A stretch of 64,000 bases of DNA from Streptomyces beihaiensis (lineage in GTDB: Bacteria; Actinomycetota; Actinomycetes; Streptomycetales; Streptomycetaceae): assembly GCF_026274175.1 (NCBI RefSeq), contig NZ_JAPHNL010000332.1, positions 1 to 64,000 on the forward strand, in the 5' to 3' direction. The notes under the pieces were generated by a model, which ran no database searches, was not told the DNA's origin, and saw only the letters and a list, made by a program, of their open reading frames with translations. The position numbers and the translations under genes are program-made. Positions 1 to 7,199 of the stretch are shown piece after piece; position 1 is the stretch's first letter, and each line of letters opens with the position of its first letter.

Positions 1-62
1 AGCGCGGCGGCTGCGGCGGCCACGGCGGCGAGGGCCGCGTGCCAAGGGCGCCTGGGCGTCAC
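1..62 (-). CDS. N-terminus of a secreted protein (partial)
   Basis: A GTG start at 62 is preceded by an AGGAG-type ribosome site, and the reading frame runs off the left edge of the window. The visible residues (MTPRRPWHAALAAVAAAAAA) have two basic patches followed by an alanine-rich hydrophobic stretch, as in a signal peptide. The gene starts 30 bases after the sortase stop on the same strand, so it probably belongs to the same operon. Its function cannot be told from about 20 residues. Confidence 0.6.
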   Translation of the reverse strand, partial: MTPRRPWHAALAAVAAAAAA

Positions 63-91
63 GGCACTCCTGTCTGGTGGGTTCGCCCGTC

Positions 92-733
92 TCAGTGATG
101 GACGAGGTCGGCGTAGAGGATGATGTTGTCACTGCGGTGGCCGCCCACGACGGGGCCCCCGCAGGTCACGAGGCGCAGCGTGGGACGGTCGGTCTGTGCG
201 TACACCTTATGGGTAGGGAAATCCTTTTTATTGACCTGCTGGATCTCCCGCACCTCGAACGTGGCCGTCCTGCCGTCCTCGCGGGGCACCTCGATCGTGT
301 CGCCCGTGTGCACCTCGGCGATGTTCCGCATGAGCGCCGGGCCGCGCGCGGTGTCGTAGTGCGCGACCACGACCGCCGCGCCCCGCTGGCCCGGCGTCGG
401 GCTCCCTGTCCACCAGCCCGGCTCGTCCGCCTGGCCGACCGGCGGCACCTGTAGCTCACGGTCTGCGTCGAGCCCGAGCCGCAGCATGTCGCGCGCGTCG
501 ACCCCGGCCGAGGGTATCCGCAGCCCCGTCGGCATCGACCGCGGCATCGGCGCGACGGCCGTGGCGCGCTCGGGCCGCGGCGCCGCGCTCGCGTCACGCA
601 CGCTGACGTCGGGCGCCGGTCCACCGCCCCCGCCCCCGTTCTGCCCGCACGCGGCGAGCCCGGCGGCCAGCGGCACCGCGACCAGGGCGGTCATGGCGAG
701 GGAGGCACGGCGACGGTGTGCGAGGGCCTTCAT
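92..733 (-). CDS. class F sortase, probable lipoprotein
   Basis: The protein has 213 residues. A basic N-terminus and hydrophobic stretch end in a lipobox-like LAAC (Cys29), followed by a Gly/Pro linker. The domain from about residue 66 carries the sortase triad: His125 in VVVAHYDT, Cys191 in LRLVTCGG and Arg200 in GHRSDNIILYADL. Sortases cleave a C-terminal sorting signal and transfer the protein to an acceptor at the cell surface; class F is the small actinobacterial type and its substrates are mostly unknown. The start has GGAG seven bases upstream. The neighbour upstream (792-1217) is a repeat-rich exported protein with a C-terminal hydrophobic segment and basic tail, a plausible partner. 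The family is clear; the substrate is inference. Confidence 0.88.
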   Translation of the reverse strand: MKALAHRRRASLAMTALVAVPLAAGLAACGQNGGGGGGPAPDVSVRDASAAPRPERATAVAPMPRSMPTGLRIPSAGVDARDMLRLGLDADRELQVPPVGQADEPGWWTGSPTPGQRGAAVVVAHYDTARGPALMRNIAEVHTGDTIEVPREDGRTATFEVREIQQVNKKDFPTHKVYAQTDRPTLRLVTCGGPVVGGHRSDNIILYADLVHH

Positions 734-791
734 GGCGGAACTCCAGGGGCGAGAAGTGGCAGTGGTGCGCTGCGGCGGCCGGGGTGACCGC

Positions 792-1217
792 TCAGCCGTC
801 CGCGCGGCCGCGCCGGATCGCGGAGCAGGTGAGCCCAGCCGCTCCGGCGGCGGCCATCGTGCCGCCCGCGATCAGGAAGACCGGGTTGGCGGTCGCGGCG
901 GCGGAGGGCACGGCCGGTCCCGCCGGTATGGATTCGGTGCCGGTGCCGGTGCCGGTGCCGGTGCTTGTGCTTGTGCTTGTGCTTGTGCCTGTGCCTGTGC
1001 CTGTGCCGTCCTGCGCGCTGTGGGCGATGGGCCGGTGCTGCGCGGGCGCGGTGGCGGCGCGGGTCTCGGCCTGGGCGTCCGCGAACGCCACCGTGGGCGC
1101 GATCACCGCGCCGCCGAGCACCGCGGTGATGATCGCGGAGCGCAGGGACGTACGGAATGTGCGGAACGTGCGACAGGTGTGGGGCAGGCCGCTGCGGGCC
1201 GGGTGCTGCTGGATCAT
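792..1217 (-). CDS. exported surface protein with Gly-Thr/Ser-Thr repeats
   Basis: Using the ATG at 1217 (GGAG seven bases upstream), the protein has 141 residues. It has a signal peptide ending near VAFA, an Ala-rich segment, a low-complexity spacer of alternating Gly-Thr and Ser-Thr dipeptides, and a C-terminal hydrophobic helix (FLIAGGTMAAAGAAGLTCS) followed by a short basic tail. This layout resembles a wall-anchored or membrane-tethered surface protein, but no LPXTG or LAXTG sorting motif is visible. The class F sortase gene follows 58 bases downstream, suggesting one operon. An upstream ATG at 1262 in the same frame is possible. The family is not recognised. Confidence 0.65.
   Translation of the reverse strand: MIQQHPARSGLPHTCRTFRTFRTSLRSAIITAVLGGAVIAPTVAFADAQAETRAATAPAQHRPIAHSAQDGTGTGTGTSTSTSTSTGTGTGTGTESIPAGPAVPSAAATANPVFLIAGGTMAAAGAAGLTCSAIRRGRADG
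937..1011. repeat. coding hexanucleotide tandem repeat
   Basis: On the plus strand this reads as units of GGTGCC, then GTGCTT, then GTGCCT, each six bases and repeated three to five times. It encodes the Gly-Thr and Ser-Thr dipeptide spacer of the surface protein at 792-1217. Because the unit is two codons, changes in copy number keep the frame and only alter spacer length. Confidence 0.9.
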
Positions 1218-1377
1218 GGCGGCTCCGTCCGATTCGATGAGGAAACGGTAGAAGCGGGCCATCACGGCAATTCGGCGGCTTGGTAACAGCGGCCGCAAGC
1301 TCTGCGGCCGATGCGGTAAATGGCGCCTTCTTGCCCCGCGGCGGCCTTGCTGTTCCCATGGTCATGGGGTGATGGGG

Positions 1378-2181
1378 ATGAGCGGACTGCGCATTGTGCC
1401 GACTCGGCGACACGGCCAGGAGCGGCTCTACGTGTGCGAGGGCGACGGCCGCAGCGTCGCCTGGTACGACCGGGACGCGGCCCGGGTCAACCTGCTCGGC
1501 GAGGCGAGCGAGGAGGACGTGCTGCGGGCGCTCGGCCCGTTCCTCACCGGCCGCGTCACGGTCGGCCCGCCCCCGGTGCCGAGCCCCGCCGAGCTGGCCC
1601 GGCTCAGCCTGCACCCGGACGACGACCTGGCGCCGAACCGACCCGGTGAGGGCCTGCTGATCTCCCTCGACCGTGACCCGGCCACCCCGCGCAGGCTGCG
1701 CGGCGATCCGCGGCGCCGCGAGCTGGCCGCGCAGGAACGGGTCGGCGCGGCCCTGGACGGGCTCGACGGGGCGGGCTGGCGGACGCTGCACTCGGTACCG
1801 CTGCCCGGCGGCGACACCCTCCACCATCTGCTGATCGGGCCCGGCGGGCTCTTCGCGCTGCACACGCTGCCCGCCCGCAAGCAGCGGGTCCGGGTCGGCG
1901 ATCCGCTGGTCGCGGCGGGCCGGGGCGAGCCCGCGCCATTGCTGCGCCGGGTGCGGTCGGCCGCGTCACGGGCCTCGTACGCGCTCACCGCCGAGGTGCG
2001 GGCGGTGCTCGTCGTCGTGGAGGCGGCCGAGGTCGAGGTGGAGCAGCCGCCGCGCGGCGTGCGCGTCCTGACGGATCCCGAGGTGCCCGGCTTCGCGCGC
2101 GCGGGCGGCGTGCTCAAGCCCGCCGACATAGAGGCCCTGTTCGCGATGGCCAGGGACCGGGGGACGTGGGCGCACGTATAG
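1378..2181 (+). CDS. NERD domain-containing protein
   Basis: This 267-residue protein has no signal peptide. Around residues 117-165 it contains the NERD-type core (AQERVGAALDGL, then a long strand with HHLLIGPGGLFALHT). NERD is a nuclease-related, restriction-endonuclease-like fold found in proteins tied to DNA processing or signalling; the activity of this subgroup is not established. The residues before the domain are unrelated to anything I recognise. Three in-frame starts lie close together (1369, 1372, 1378); 1378 is chosen because a GGGG run sits eight bases upstream. It is a single gene, transcribed towards the convergent ligD polymerase gene. Confidence 0.7.
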   Translation: MSGLRIVPTRRHGQERLYVCEGDGRSVAWYDRDAARVNLLGEASEEDVLRALGPFLTGRVTVGPPPVPSPAELARLSLHPDDDLAPNRPGEGLLISLDRDPATPRRLRGDPRRRELAAQERVGAALDGLDGAGWRTLHSVPLPGGDTLHHLLIGPGGLFALHTLPARKQRVRVGDPLVAAGRGEPAPLLRRVRSAASRASYALTAEVRAVLVVVEAAEVEVEQPPRGVRVLTDPEVPGFARAGGVLKPADIEALFAMARDRGTWAHV

Positions 2182-2205
2182 AGCCCGCTCGAAGCGGACT
2201 CCAGA

Positions 2206-2250
2206 GCGGCGCCCTGGGATGCGGCGCCCTGGGATGCGGCGCCCTGAGGT
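2206..2250. repeat. 15-bp tandem repeat, three copies
   Basis: The unit GCGGCGCCCTGGGAT is repeated three times head to tail (the third copy ends GAGGT) in the gap between the convergent NERD and ligD-polymerase genes. No open frame or hairpin terminator was seen around it. Confidence 0.85.
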
Positions 2251-2304
2251 GCGACGCTCTCGGACGGGGCGTGGTCGAACGCGGCGCGCGCGGACGCAGT
2301 CGGC

Positions 2305-3189
2305 TCAGGACGGCAGCCGGCCCGCGCGGTTGAGGTTGATCAGCGGTCCCATCAGGTCGCCGTACCGTGCCAGCCGCCCCGCGATGTCGCCCGCGAGGAA
2401 CACCAGGTCACGCGCGTGCTCGCAGCGCTCGACCTCCTCCCAGGTCACCGGCGTCGACACGGTCGGCTCCGTGCGGGCGCGCACCGTGTACGGCGCGGCC
2501 GTCGTCTTCTTGGCGGAGTTCTGGCTGTGGTCGACGAAGACCTTGCCGGGGCGCAGGCTGCGCGTCATGCGGTGCACCACCAGGTCGGGCCGGTCCGCCT
2601 CGGCCTGCCGCGCCAGCTCCTTCGCATAGGCGCTCACCCGCTCGGACGGCGTCGGCACGAGCGGCACCAGCAGATGCAGCCCCTTGGACCCTGACGTCTT
2701 CACGCGCGCGTGCAGCTCGTCGGCGGCGAGCCGCTCGCGCAGCCACAGCGCCACCTCACAGCATGCGACGACGTCAGCGGGCGCCCCCGGATCGAGGTCA
2801 AACACAAGCCGGTCGGCCATGCCCGGCGAGTCCGCCTGCCACTGCGGGGTGTGGAACTCGGTGACCAGGTTCGCCGCCCACATCAGCGTCGGCAGGTCCT
2901 GTACGAGGATCTGCCGCGCGGGCCCGTCCGAGCGCGGCACCTCGGCGGTCTTCACCCAGGAGGGAGTTCCGGGCGGCACGTTCTTGGCGAAGAACGGCTC
3001 GCCGTCGACGCCGTCGGGAAAGCGCAGGAACGACACCGGGCGGTTGTACAGGTGCGCGAGCAGCACACCGGCGGTGGTCGCGTAGTAGTGCAGCAGCTCG
3101 CCCTTGGTGAACCCGGTCGCCGGGTAGAGCACCTTGTCCAGGTTGCTGAGCGCGATCCGCCGCCCCTCCACTTCTGTGATGGGTGCCAT
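2305..3189 (-). CDS. ligD: LigD polymerase domain protein (NHEJ primase-polymerase)
   Basis: This 294-residue protein is the stand-alone polymerase module of bacterial end joining. Such enzymes fill and extend DNA ends, preferring ribonucleotides, while Ku holds the ends. Diagnostic parts are LSNLDKVLYPATGFTKGELL at the N-terminus, the metal-binding VFDLDPG, the SGSKGLHLLVPL motif and VFVDHSQNSAKKTTAAPYT near the C-terminus. No ligase or phosphoesterase domain is attached, as is usual in Streptomyces where these are separate genes. The ATG at 3189 is chosen because homologues begin with this region; another ATG lies at 3207. It is divergent from ku with a 61-base shared promoter gap, which supports the assignment. 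The TATTACCCT directly before the start suggests a leaderless or near-leaderless transcript. Confidence 0.93.
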   Translation of the reverse strand: MAPITEVEGRRIALSNLDKVLYPATGFTKGELLHYYATTAGVLLAHLYNRPVSFLRFPDGVDGEPFFAKNVPPGTPSWVKTAEVPRSDGPARQILVQDLPTLMWAANLVTEFHTPQWQADSPGMADRLVFDLDPGAPADVVACCEVALWLRERLAADELHARVKTSGSKGLHLLVPLVPTPSERVSAYAKELARQAEADRPDLVVHRMTRSLRPGKVFVDHSQNSAKKTTAAPYTVRARTEPTVSTPVTWEEVERCEHARDLVFLAGDIAGRLARYGDLMGPLINLNRAGRLPS

Positions 3190-3215
3190 AGGGTAATAAT
3201 CTGGCATACCGCAGA

Positions 3216-3250
3216 TATGTACATGGAGGGGACTAACCGGGAGGTACATA
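3216..3250. promoter_or_regulatory. inverted repeat in the ligD/ku divergent promoter
   Basis: The 61-base gap between the two end-joining genes holds the perfect palindrome ATGTACAT (3217-3224). A second matching half, GTACATA at 3244-3250, lies just before the ku start, giving TATGTAC...GTACATA as an inverted repeat with a 21-base spacer. The ku ribosome site (GGGAGG) lies between the halves. Such an arrangement could be an operator shared by both genes, but it may be chance. Confidence 0.3.
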
Positions 3251-4354
3251 GTGCGCTCCATATGGAACGGCGCCATCTCCTTCGGCCTGGTGAGCATCCC
3301 GATCAAGCTGGTCAACGCCACCGAGAGCCACTCGATCTCCTTCCGCCAGATCCACCTGGAGGACGGCGGACGCATCCGCTACCGCAAGGTGTGCGAGCTG
3401 GAGGACAAGGAGGTCACGGCCGAGGAGATCGGCAAGGCGTACGAGGACGCGGACGGCTCGATGGTCCCGATCACCGAGGACGACCTGGCCCGGCTGCCCA
3501 TCCCGACCGCCAAGACCATCGAGATCGTCGCCTTTGTCCCGGCCGACCGTATCGACCCGCTCCAGATGGGCGCGGCGTACTACCTCGCCGCGAACGGCGT
3601 GCCCGCCGCCAAGCCGTACACGCTGCTGCGCGAGGCGCTCAAACGCAGCCGCAAGGTCGCCATCGCGAAGTTCGCGCTGCGCGGTCGCGAACGGCTCGGG
3701 ATGCTGCGGGTCGTGGACGACGTGATCGCGATGCACGGGCTGCTGTGGCCCGACGAGATCCGCGCGCCGGAGGACGTGGCGCCGCAGAGCTCGGTCACCG
3801 TCCGCGACGCCGAACTCGACCTGGCGGACGCCCTGATGGACACGCTCGGCGAGGTCGACATCTCGGATCTGCACGACGACTACCGCGCTGCCGTCGAGGA
3901 GATGATCGCGGCGAAGTCGGAGGGCGGTGCGGCGGTCCGCACCCCGGCCGCGCCGACGGGTGGCGGCCGGGTCATCGACCTCATGGCCGCGCTGGAGAAC
4001 AGCGTTCAGGCGGCCAAGGAGGCGCGCGGCGAGCCCGGCCAGGGGGTGGCGGAGGTGACGCACCTGGCCGGCCGCACCCGTAAGAAGGCCACTGCCCGGA
4101 AGGCCACGAAGACGGCGAAGACGGCGAAGGCGGAGAAGGCGGAGAAGGCGGAGAAGTCAACGGCGGCGAAGAGGACGACGCCCGAACAGACGCCGGGCAA
4201 GGCGGGCTCGACCACGAAGAAGACGGCCACGAAGAGGACCACGAGGACCACGAAGGCGGCGGCGAAGTCGGCCGCCGAGCCCGCCGCGAAGAAGAAGGCG
4301 ACGGCGGCGAAGAAGTCGACGTCACGCACGCGCACCAGGAGGGCCTCGGCCTGA
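3251..4354 (+). CDS. ku: Ku, non-homologous end-joining DNA end-binding protein
   Basis: This 367-residue protein starts RSIWNGAISFGLVSIPIKL, the signature N-terminus of bacterial Ku. The ring-forming core spans about residues 1-255 (including YRKVCELEDKEV and GLLWPDEIR). A long tail from about residue 275 is made almost entirely of Lys, Ala and Thr (KKATARKATKTAKTAKAEKAEK), as in actinobacterial Ku proteins where a basic tail helps DNA contact. Ku dimers thread onto broken DNA ends and recruit LigD activities. The GTG start has GGGAGG at a six-base spacing. The divergent ligD polymerase gene confirms the pathway. The tail is encoded by short GC-rich repeats (aaggcggagaaggcggagaag). Confidence 0.97.
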   Translation: MRSIWNGAISFGLVSIPIKLVNATESHSISFRQIHLEDGGRIRYRKVCELEDKEVTAEEIGKAYEDADGSMVPITEDDLARLPIPTAKTIEIVAFVPADRIDPLQMGAAYYLAANGVPAAKPYTLLREALKRSRKVAIAKFALRGRERLGMLRVVDDVIAMHGLLWPDEIRAPEDVAPQSSVTVRDAELDLADALMDTLGEVDISDLHDDYRAAVEEMIAAKSEGGAAVRTPAAPTGGGRVIDLMAALENSVQAAKEARGEPGQGVAEVTHLAGRTRKKATARKATKTAKTAKAEKAEKAEKSTAAKRTTPEQTPGKAGSTTKKTATKRTTRTTKAAAKSAAEPAAKKKATAAKKSTSRTRTRRASA

Positions 4355-4552
4355 CGGGGAACACGGGGCCCGGGATACCGAGTACGGAATATGGGGCACG
4401 AGGCACAGGGCAAGGCCCGGGGTGCGGGGCACGGCACGGCCCGGAGTACGGCACGGCCCGGGGCAAGGCCCTGGGGTACGGAGTTCGCCGGAGCCACTGT
4501 CGACCGGTCGGTGTCCACGTCGATGTCAGCGGCCGCCGATACGGTCATCGGC

Positions 4553-5236
4553 ATGACCACCGACACCGAGATCAGCCGCACCCGGGACGGCTACAACGCC
4601 ATCGCGGACCGCTACACCGAGCACTTCGGCGACCGCGCCGACCTGGAGAGCGGGGCGCTGGGCCGGGCCATGCTCGCCGCGTTCGCCGAGCGGGCCACGA
4701 AGCCGGGGGCGGGCCCCGTGGCCGACATCGGCTGCGGCCCCGGCCTGATCACGCAGCTGCTGCATGAGCTCGGGGTGGACGCCTTCGGTATCGACCTGAC
4801 GCCCCGCATGGTGCAGTTGGCCTCCGCGGCCTACCCGCATCTCGCCTTCACCGAAGGCACGATGACCGACCTGGACCTGGCCGACGGCTCGCTGGGCGGG
4901 GCCGTCGCCTGGTACTCGGTGATCCACACCCCGCCGCCGCTGCTGCCGCGCGTGTTCTCCGAGTTCCATCGGGTTCTCACCCCGGGCGCCCCGCTGCTGC
5001 TCGCTTTCCAGGTCGGCGACGAACCGCTGCGGCTGACCGAGGCGTTCGGCGAGAAGGTGGATCTGCTCTTCCGCCGTCTGACCCCGGAGCGCGTCACCGG
5101 CCTGCTCGTCGGCGCGGGCCTCACACCGGAGGCCCACCTGGTGCGCGAGCCGTACGAGAACGAACGCACCAGGCAAGCCTACGTGCTGGCGAGAAAGGAG
5201 GCGCCGAAGACGTCGTCAGGCAAGTCGGACGACTAG
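4553..5236 (+). CDS. class I SAM-dependent methyltransferase
   Basis: This 227-residue cytosolic protein has the Rossmann methyltransferase motif I VADIGCGPGLITQLL (about residues 57-71), an acidic motif II (FGIDLTPRMVQLA) and the post-I region GSLGGAVAWYSVIHTPP typical of the UbiE/Methyltransf_11 group acting on small molecules. The substrate cannot be predicted. The start at 4553 follows homologue length; the upstream frame to 4391 crosses a low-complexity GC repeat and is unlikely to be translated. It lies downstream of ku on the same strand but separated by about 200 bases of repeats, so it is probably not part of the repair unit. Confidence 0.82.
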   Translation: MTTDTEISRTRDGYNAIADRYTEHFGDRADLESGALGRAMLAAFAERATKPGAGPVADIGCGPGLITQLLHELGVDAFGIDLTPRMVQLASAAYPHLAFTEGTMTDLDLADGSLGGAVAWYSVIHTPPPLLPRVFSEFHRVLTPGAPLLLAFQVGDEPLRLTEAFGEKVDLLFRRLTPERVTGLLVGAGLTPEAHLVREPYENERTRQAYVLARKEAPKTSSGKSDD

Positions 5237-5252
5237 GAGCTGCCCGGCCGAC

Positions 5253-5325
5253 CTTGTCGGGGCCGCGGGACCGCGGGGTCGGGGGACCGCGGGGCCGCGG
5301 GGTCGGGATCGCCGGGTCGCGGGGG
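5253..5325. repeat. GC-rich degenerate direct repeat
   Basis: The gap between the convergent methyltransferase and acyltransferase genes contains repeated variants of GGGGACCGCGGGGCCGCGGGGTCGG. The stretch is almost pure G and C and could form several overlapping hairpins, possibly acting as a transcription barrier between the two genes. Confidence 0.6.
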
Positions 5326-5363
5326 GCGACAGAGTCACACCTGATCCGCCGGCGCCCCCCCGA

Positions 5364-6554
5364 CTAACCGTGCTGCCGGGCCGATCGCGCCGAGTCGCGC
5401 CGCAACGCCCACTCCATCCTGGGCTCCATGACGAACCGGAACACCCGCCGCACGGGCGGTGTGCACAGTGCCGTGACGAGGCACATCGCGCCCAGTGTCA
5501 CGACGACCTCGCCCCACGGCGTGTGCACCCAGTCCACGTCGTACCAGCCCCAGAAGCGGGAGCCCTTGGCGACGAAGCCGTGCAGCAGGTAGCCGTACAG
5601 CGTCCCCGCGCCGAGGGCGGTGCACCACATCCTGCGGCCCGGCACCCAGGCGAAGAAGCAGGCGGTCAGCACGACCGAGCAGCCGAACATCGCCAGCGTC
5701 ATCACCGGCCCGACCCAGGCGGGAGACCCGAGTTCCTGGGCGCTGTCGCGGTGGTAGAACCACGCGGCGTTCATCCGCGGCGCCGCCCAGTAGGCGAAGG
5801 CGAGCGCGCCCGCGGCGACCGGCAGCGCCACCGTGCGCGCCCGTCGGCCACGGACGAGTTGGAAGTGCTCCGGCTTGAGGCACAGGCCGAGGACGAAGAA
5901 CGGCAGGAACTGCAGCACTCGTTGCAGGTCCAGGTCGTTGCCGATCTCGGGGGAGAGCGAGGCGAGCGCGGCGATGACCAGGGCGAGCGGCAGCGGCCGG
6001 CGGATGACCTTCCACAGCGGGGTGGTGAGCCGCCACACGAACAGCGCGATCAGGAACCAGGTCAGGTACCAGGGGTCGAGCAGGCTGATCGGATACGTGG
6101 GGTCGTGCCCGGCGACACGCTTGAACATCGTGTAGGCGACCTCGAACACCACGTACGGCACGGCGACACCGGTGATGAGCCGCTTGATCCGAGCAGGACT
6201 CGCGTCGAAGTTCCGTGAGAAGTAGCCGGAGATGACGATGAAGGCCGGCATGTGAAACGCGTACACGGTGATGTACAGGGCGGACGCGGCCCGGCTGCCG
6301 TCTCGCAGCGGCTCCCACGCGTGCCCCATGGCGACCAGCACGATCGCCAGGTACTTCGCGTTGTCGAAGAAGGCGTCGCGCGTCGTGCCCGAGTCCTTGC
6401 CGCTGCCCGCCTGTCTGCCCTGCCGGCTGCTCTGCTGTCTGCTCTGCGCATGCGACTTCTGCGGGGCGGTGGTGGCCGTCGGAGCGGGCGGCGCCGCGAG
6501 GTTCTGGGCGGGCAACGGTGAGCGGTGCGCCCGAAGTTGTACCGGGTCGCTCAC
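5364..6554 (-). CDS. acyltransferase family 3 membrane protein
   Basis: This 396-residue protein has a Ser/Gln-rich cytosolic N-terminus followed by about ten membrane helices. The first helix region DNAKYLAIVLVAMGHAWEPL and the following AFHMPAFIVISGYF are typical of acyltransferase-3 proteins, which transfer acetyl or other acyl groups to sugars, lipids or antibiotics at the membrane. The GTG at 6554 is chosen for its strong GAGGAGGGAT ribosome site; the longer frame to 6698 has none. Acceptor unknown. The neighbouring wall glycopolymer genes make a surface polysaccharide a reasonable guess, but this is inference only. Confidence 0.85.
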   Translation of the reverse strand: MSDPVQLRAHRSPLPAQNLAAPPAPTATTAPQKSHAQSRQQSSRQGRQAGSGKDSGTTRDAFFDNAKYLAIVLVAMGHAWEPLRDGSRAASALYITVYAFHMPAFIVISGYFSRNFDASPARIKRLITGVAVPYVVFEVAYTMFKRVAGHDPTYPISLLDPWYLTWFLIALFVWRLTTPLWKVIRRPLPLALVIAALASLSPEIGNDLDLQRVLQFLPFFVLGLCLKPEHFQLVRGRRARTVALPVAAGALAFAYWAAPRMNAAWFYHRDSAQELGSPAWVGPVMTLAMFGCSVVLTACFFAWVPGRRMWCTALGAGTLYGYLLHGFVAKGSRFWGWYDVDWVHTPWGEVVVTLGAMCLVTALCTPPVRRVFRFVMEPRMEWALRRDSARSARQHG

Positions 6555-6838
6555 GATCCCTCCTCGATGGAACCTAGGGCACTCCATTCCCGTCTTCCAG
6601 GGTTTACGAGATCGAGATGGCTGCGAGACATCCAAGGCACCGTAGTCACCCGGAGCGGCGCACGTAAACCTGTGCTGGTCATGGGTGGCACCCGTCACAC
6701 ATCAGTGCCCCGATTACGGGTAGCGAACCGCAAAAACGGACAACTGTTTGCAGTCGTGACGAACAGGGGGCCGGATTTCGGCCACTCTCACCCGGCTCTC
6801 ACCTCAACGCCGCAGGTGCCTTACCTCGTTGCGACAAC

Positions 6839-7027
6839 GTGACGACCGTGGCGCATGACTTCGACGGCAGCTTCGACGACCGTTTCGACAACAGCTTCGA
6901 CGGCACCGACGACGACGCGGTGAGCGACCTGACCGACTCGCTTCCCGAGAACGACGAGGACGAGGACCTGGGCGGGAGCGACGACGGGGCGCCCCTCCTG
7001 GAGACGCTGAGGTCCTACTTCGAGTAG
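6839..7027 (+). CDS. small acidic protein, unknown function
   Basis: The frame gives a 62-residue peptide rich in Asp, Phe and Ser with a repeated FDxxFD pattern at the N-terminus (DFDGSFDDRFDNSFDG) and an amphipathic end, LLETLRSYFE. Nearly all third codon positions are G or C, which supports real coding. It lacks cysteine and membrane segments. The GTG at 6839 has no clear ribosome site, so the start is uncertain. It is divergent from the acyltransferase gene, with 284 bases between. The family is not recognised. Confidence 0.45.
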   Translation: MTTVAHDFDGSFDDRFDNSFDGTDDDAVSDLTDSLPENDEDEDLGGSDDGAPLLETLRSYFE

Positions 7028-7060
7028 GCCCGTTCGCCCGACCGCCACCGCGGTTCCACC

Positions 7061-7100
7061 ATCGCGTCCTACCGCGTCCTACCGCGTCCTACCGCGTTCT
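7061..7100. repeat. 10-bp tandem repeat, four copies
   Basis: The unit (A)CCGCGTCCT is repeated four times without spacers downstream of the small acidic gene. The rest of the 172-base gap up to the convergent glycosyltransferase stop holds no gene I can support. Confidence 0.85.
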
Positions 7101-7199
7101 CGCGCGCTTCCCGCCCCGCTCTTACCGCACGCCGTCACAACGGCGCGGAGCACGTAGGTCTGCACAACCCCGGCCCCGCAGGCCGCCCCGGGCCACCCC

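Noticed and set aside
730-1863. Long minus-strand frame with His-Lys and His-Arg repeats
   Set aside because: It is the alternate reading of the GGTGCC/GTGCTT hexanucleotide repeat and overlaps both the surface protein and the NERD gene; no ribosome site and unlikely composition.
4391-4552. N-terminal extension of the methyltransferase
   Set aside because: The extension is translated low-complexity GC repeat; homologous proteins begin near the ATG at 4553.
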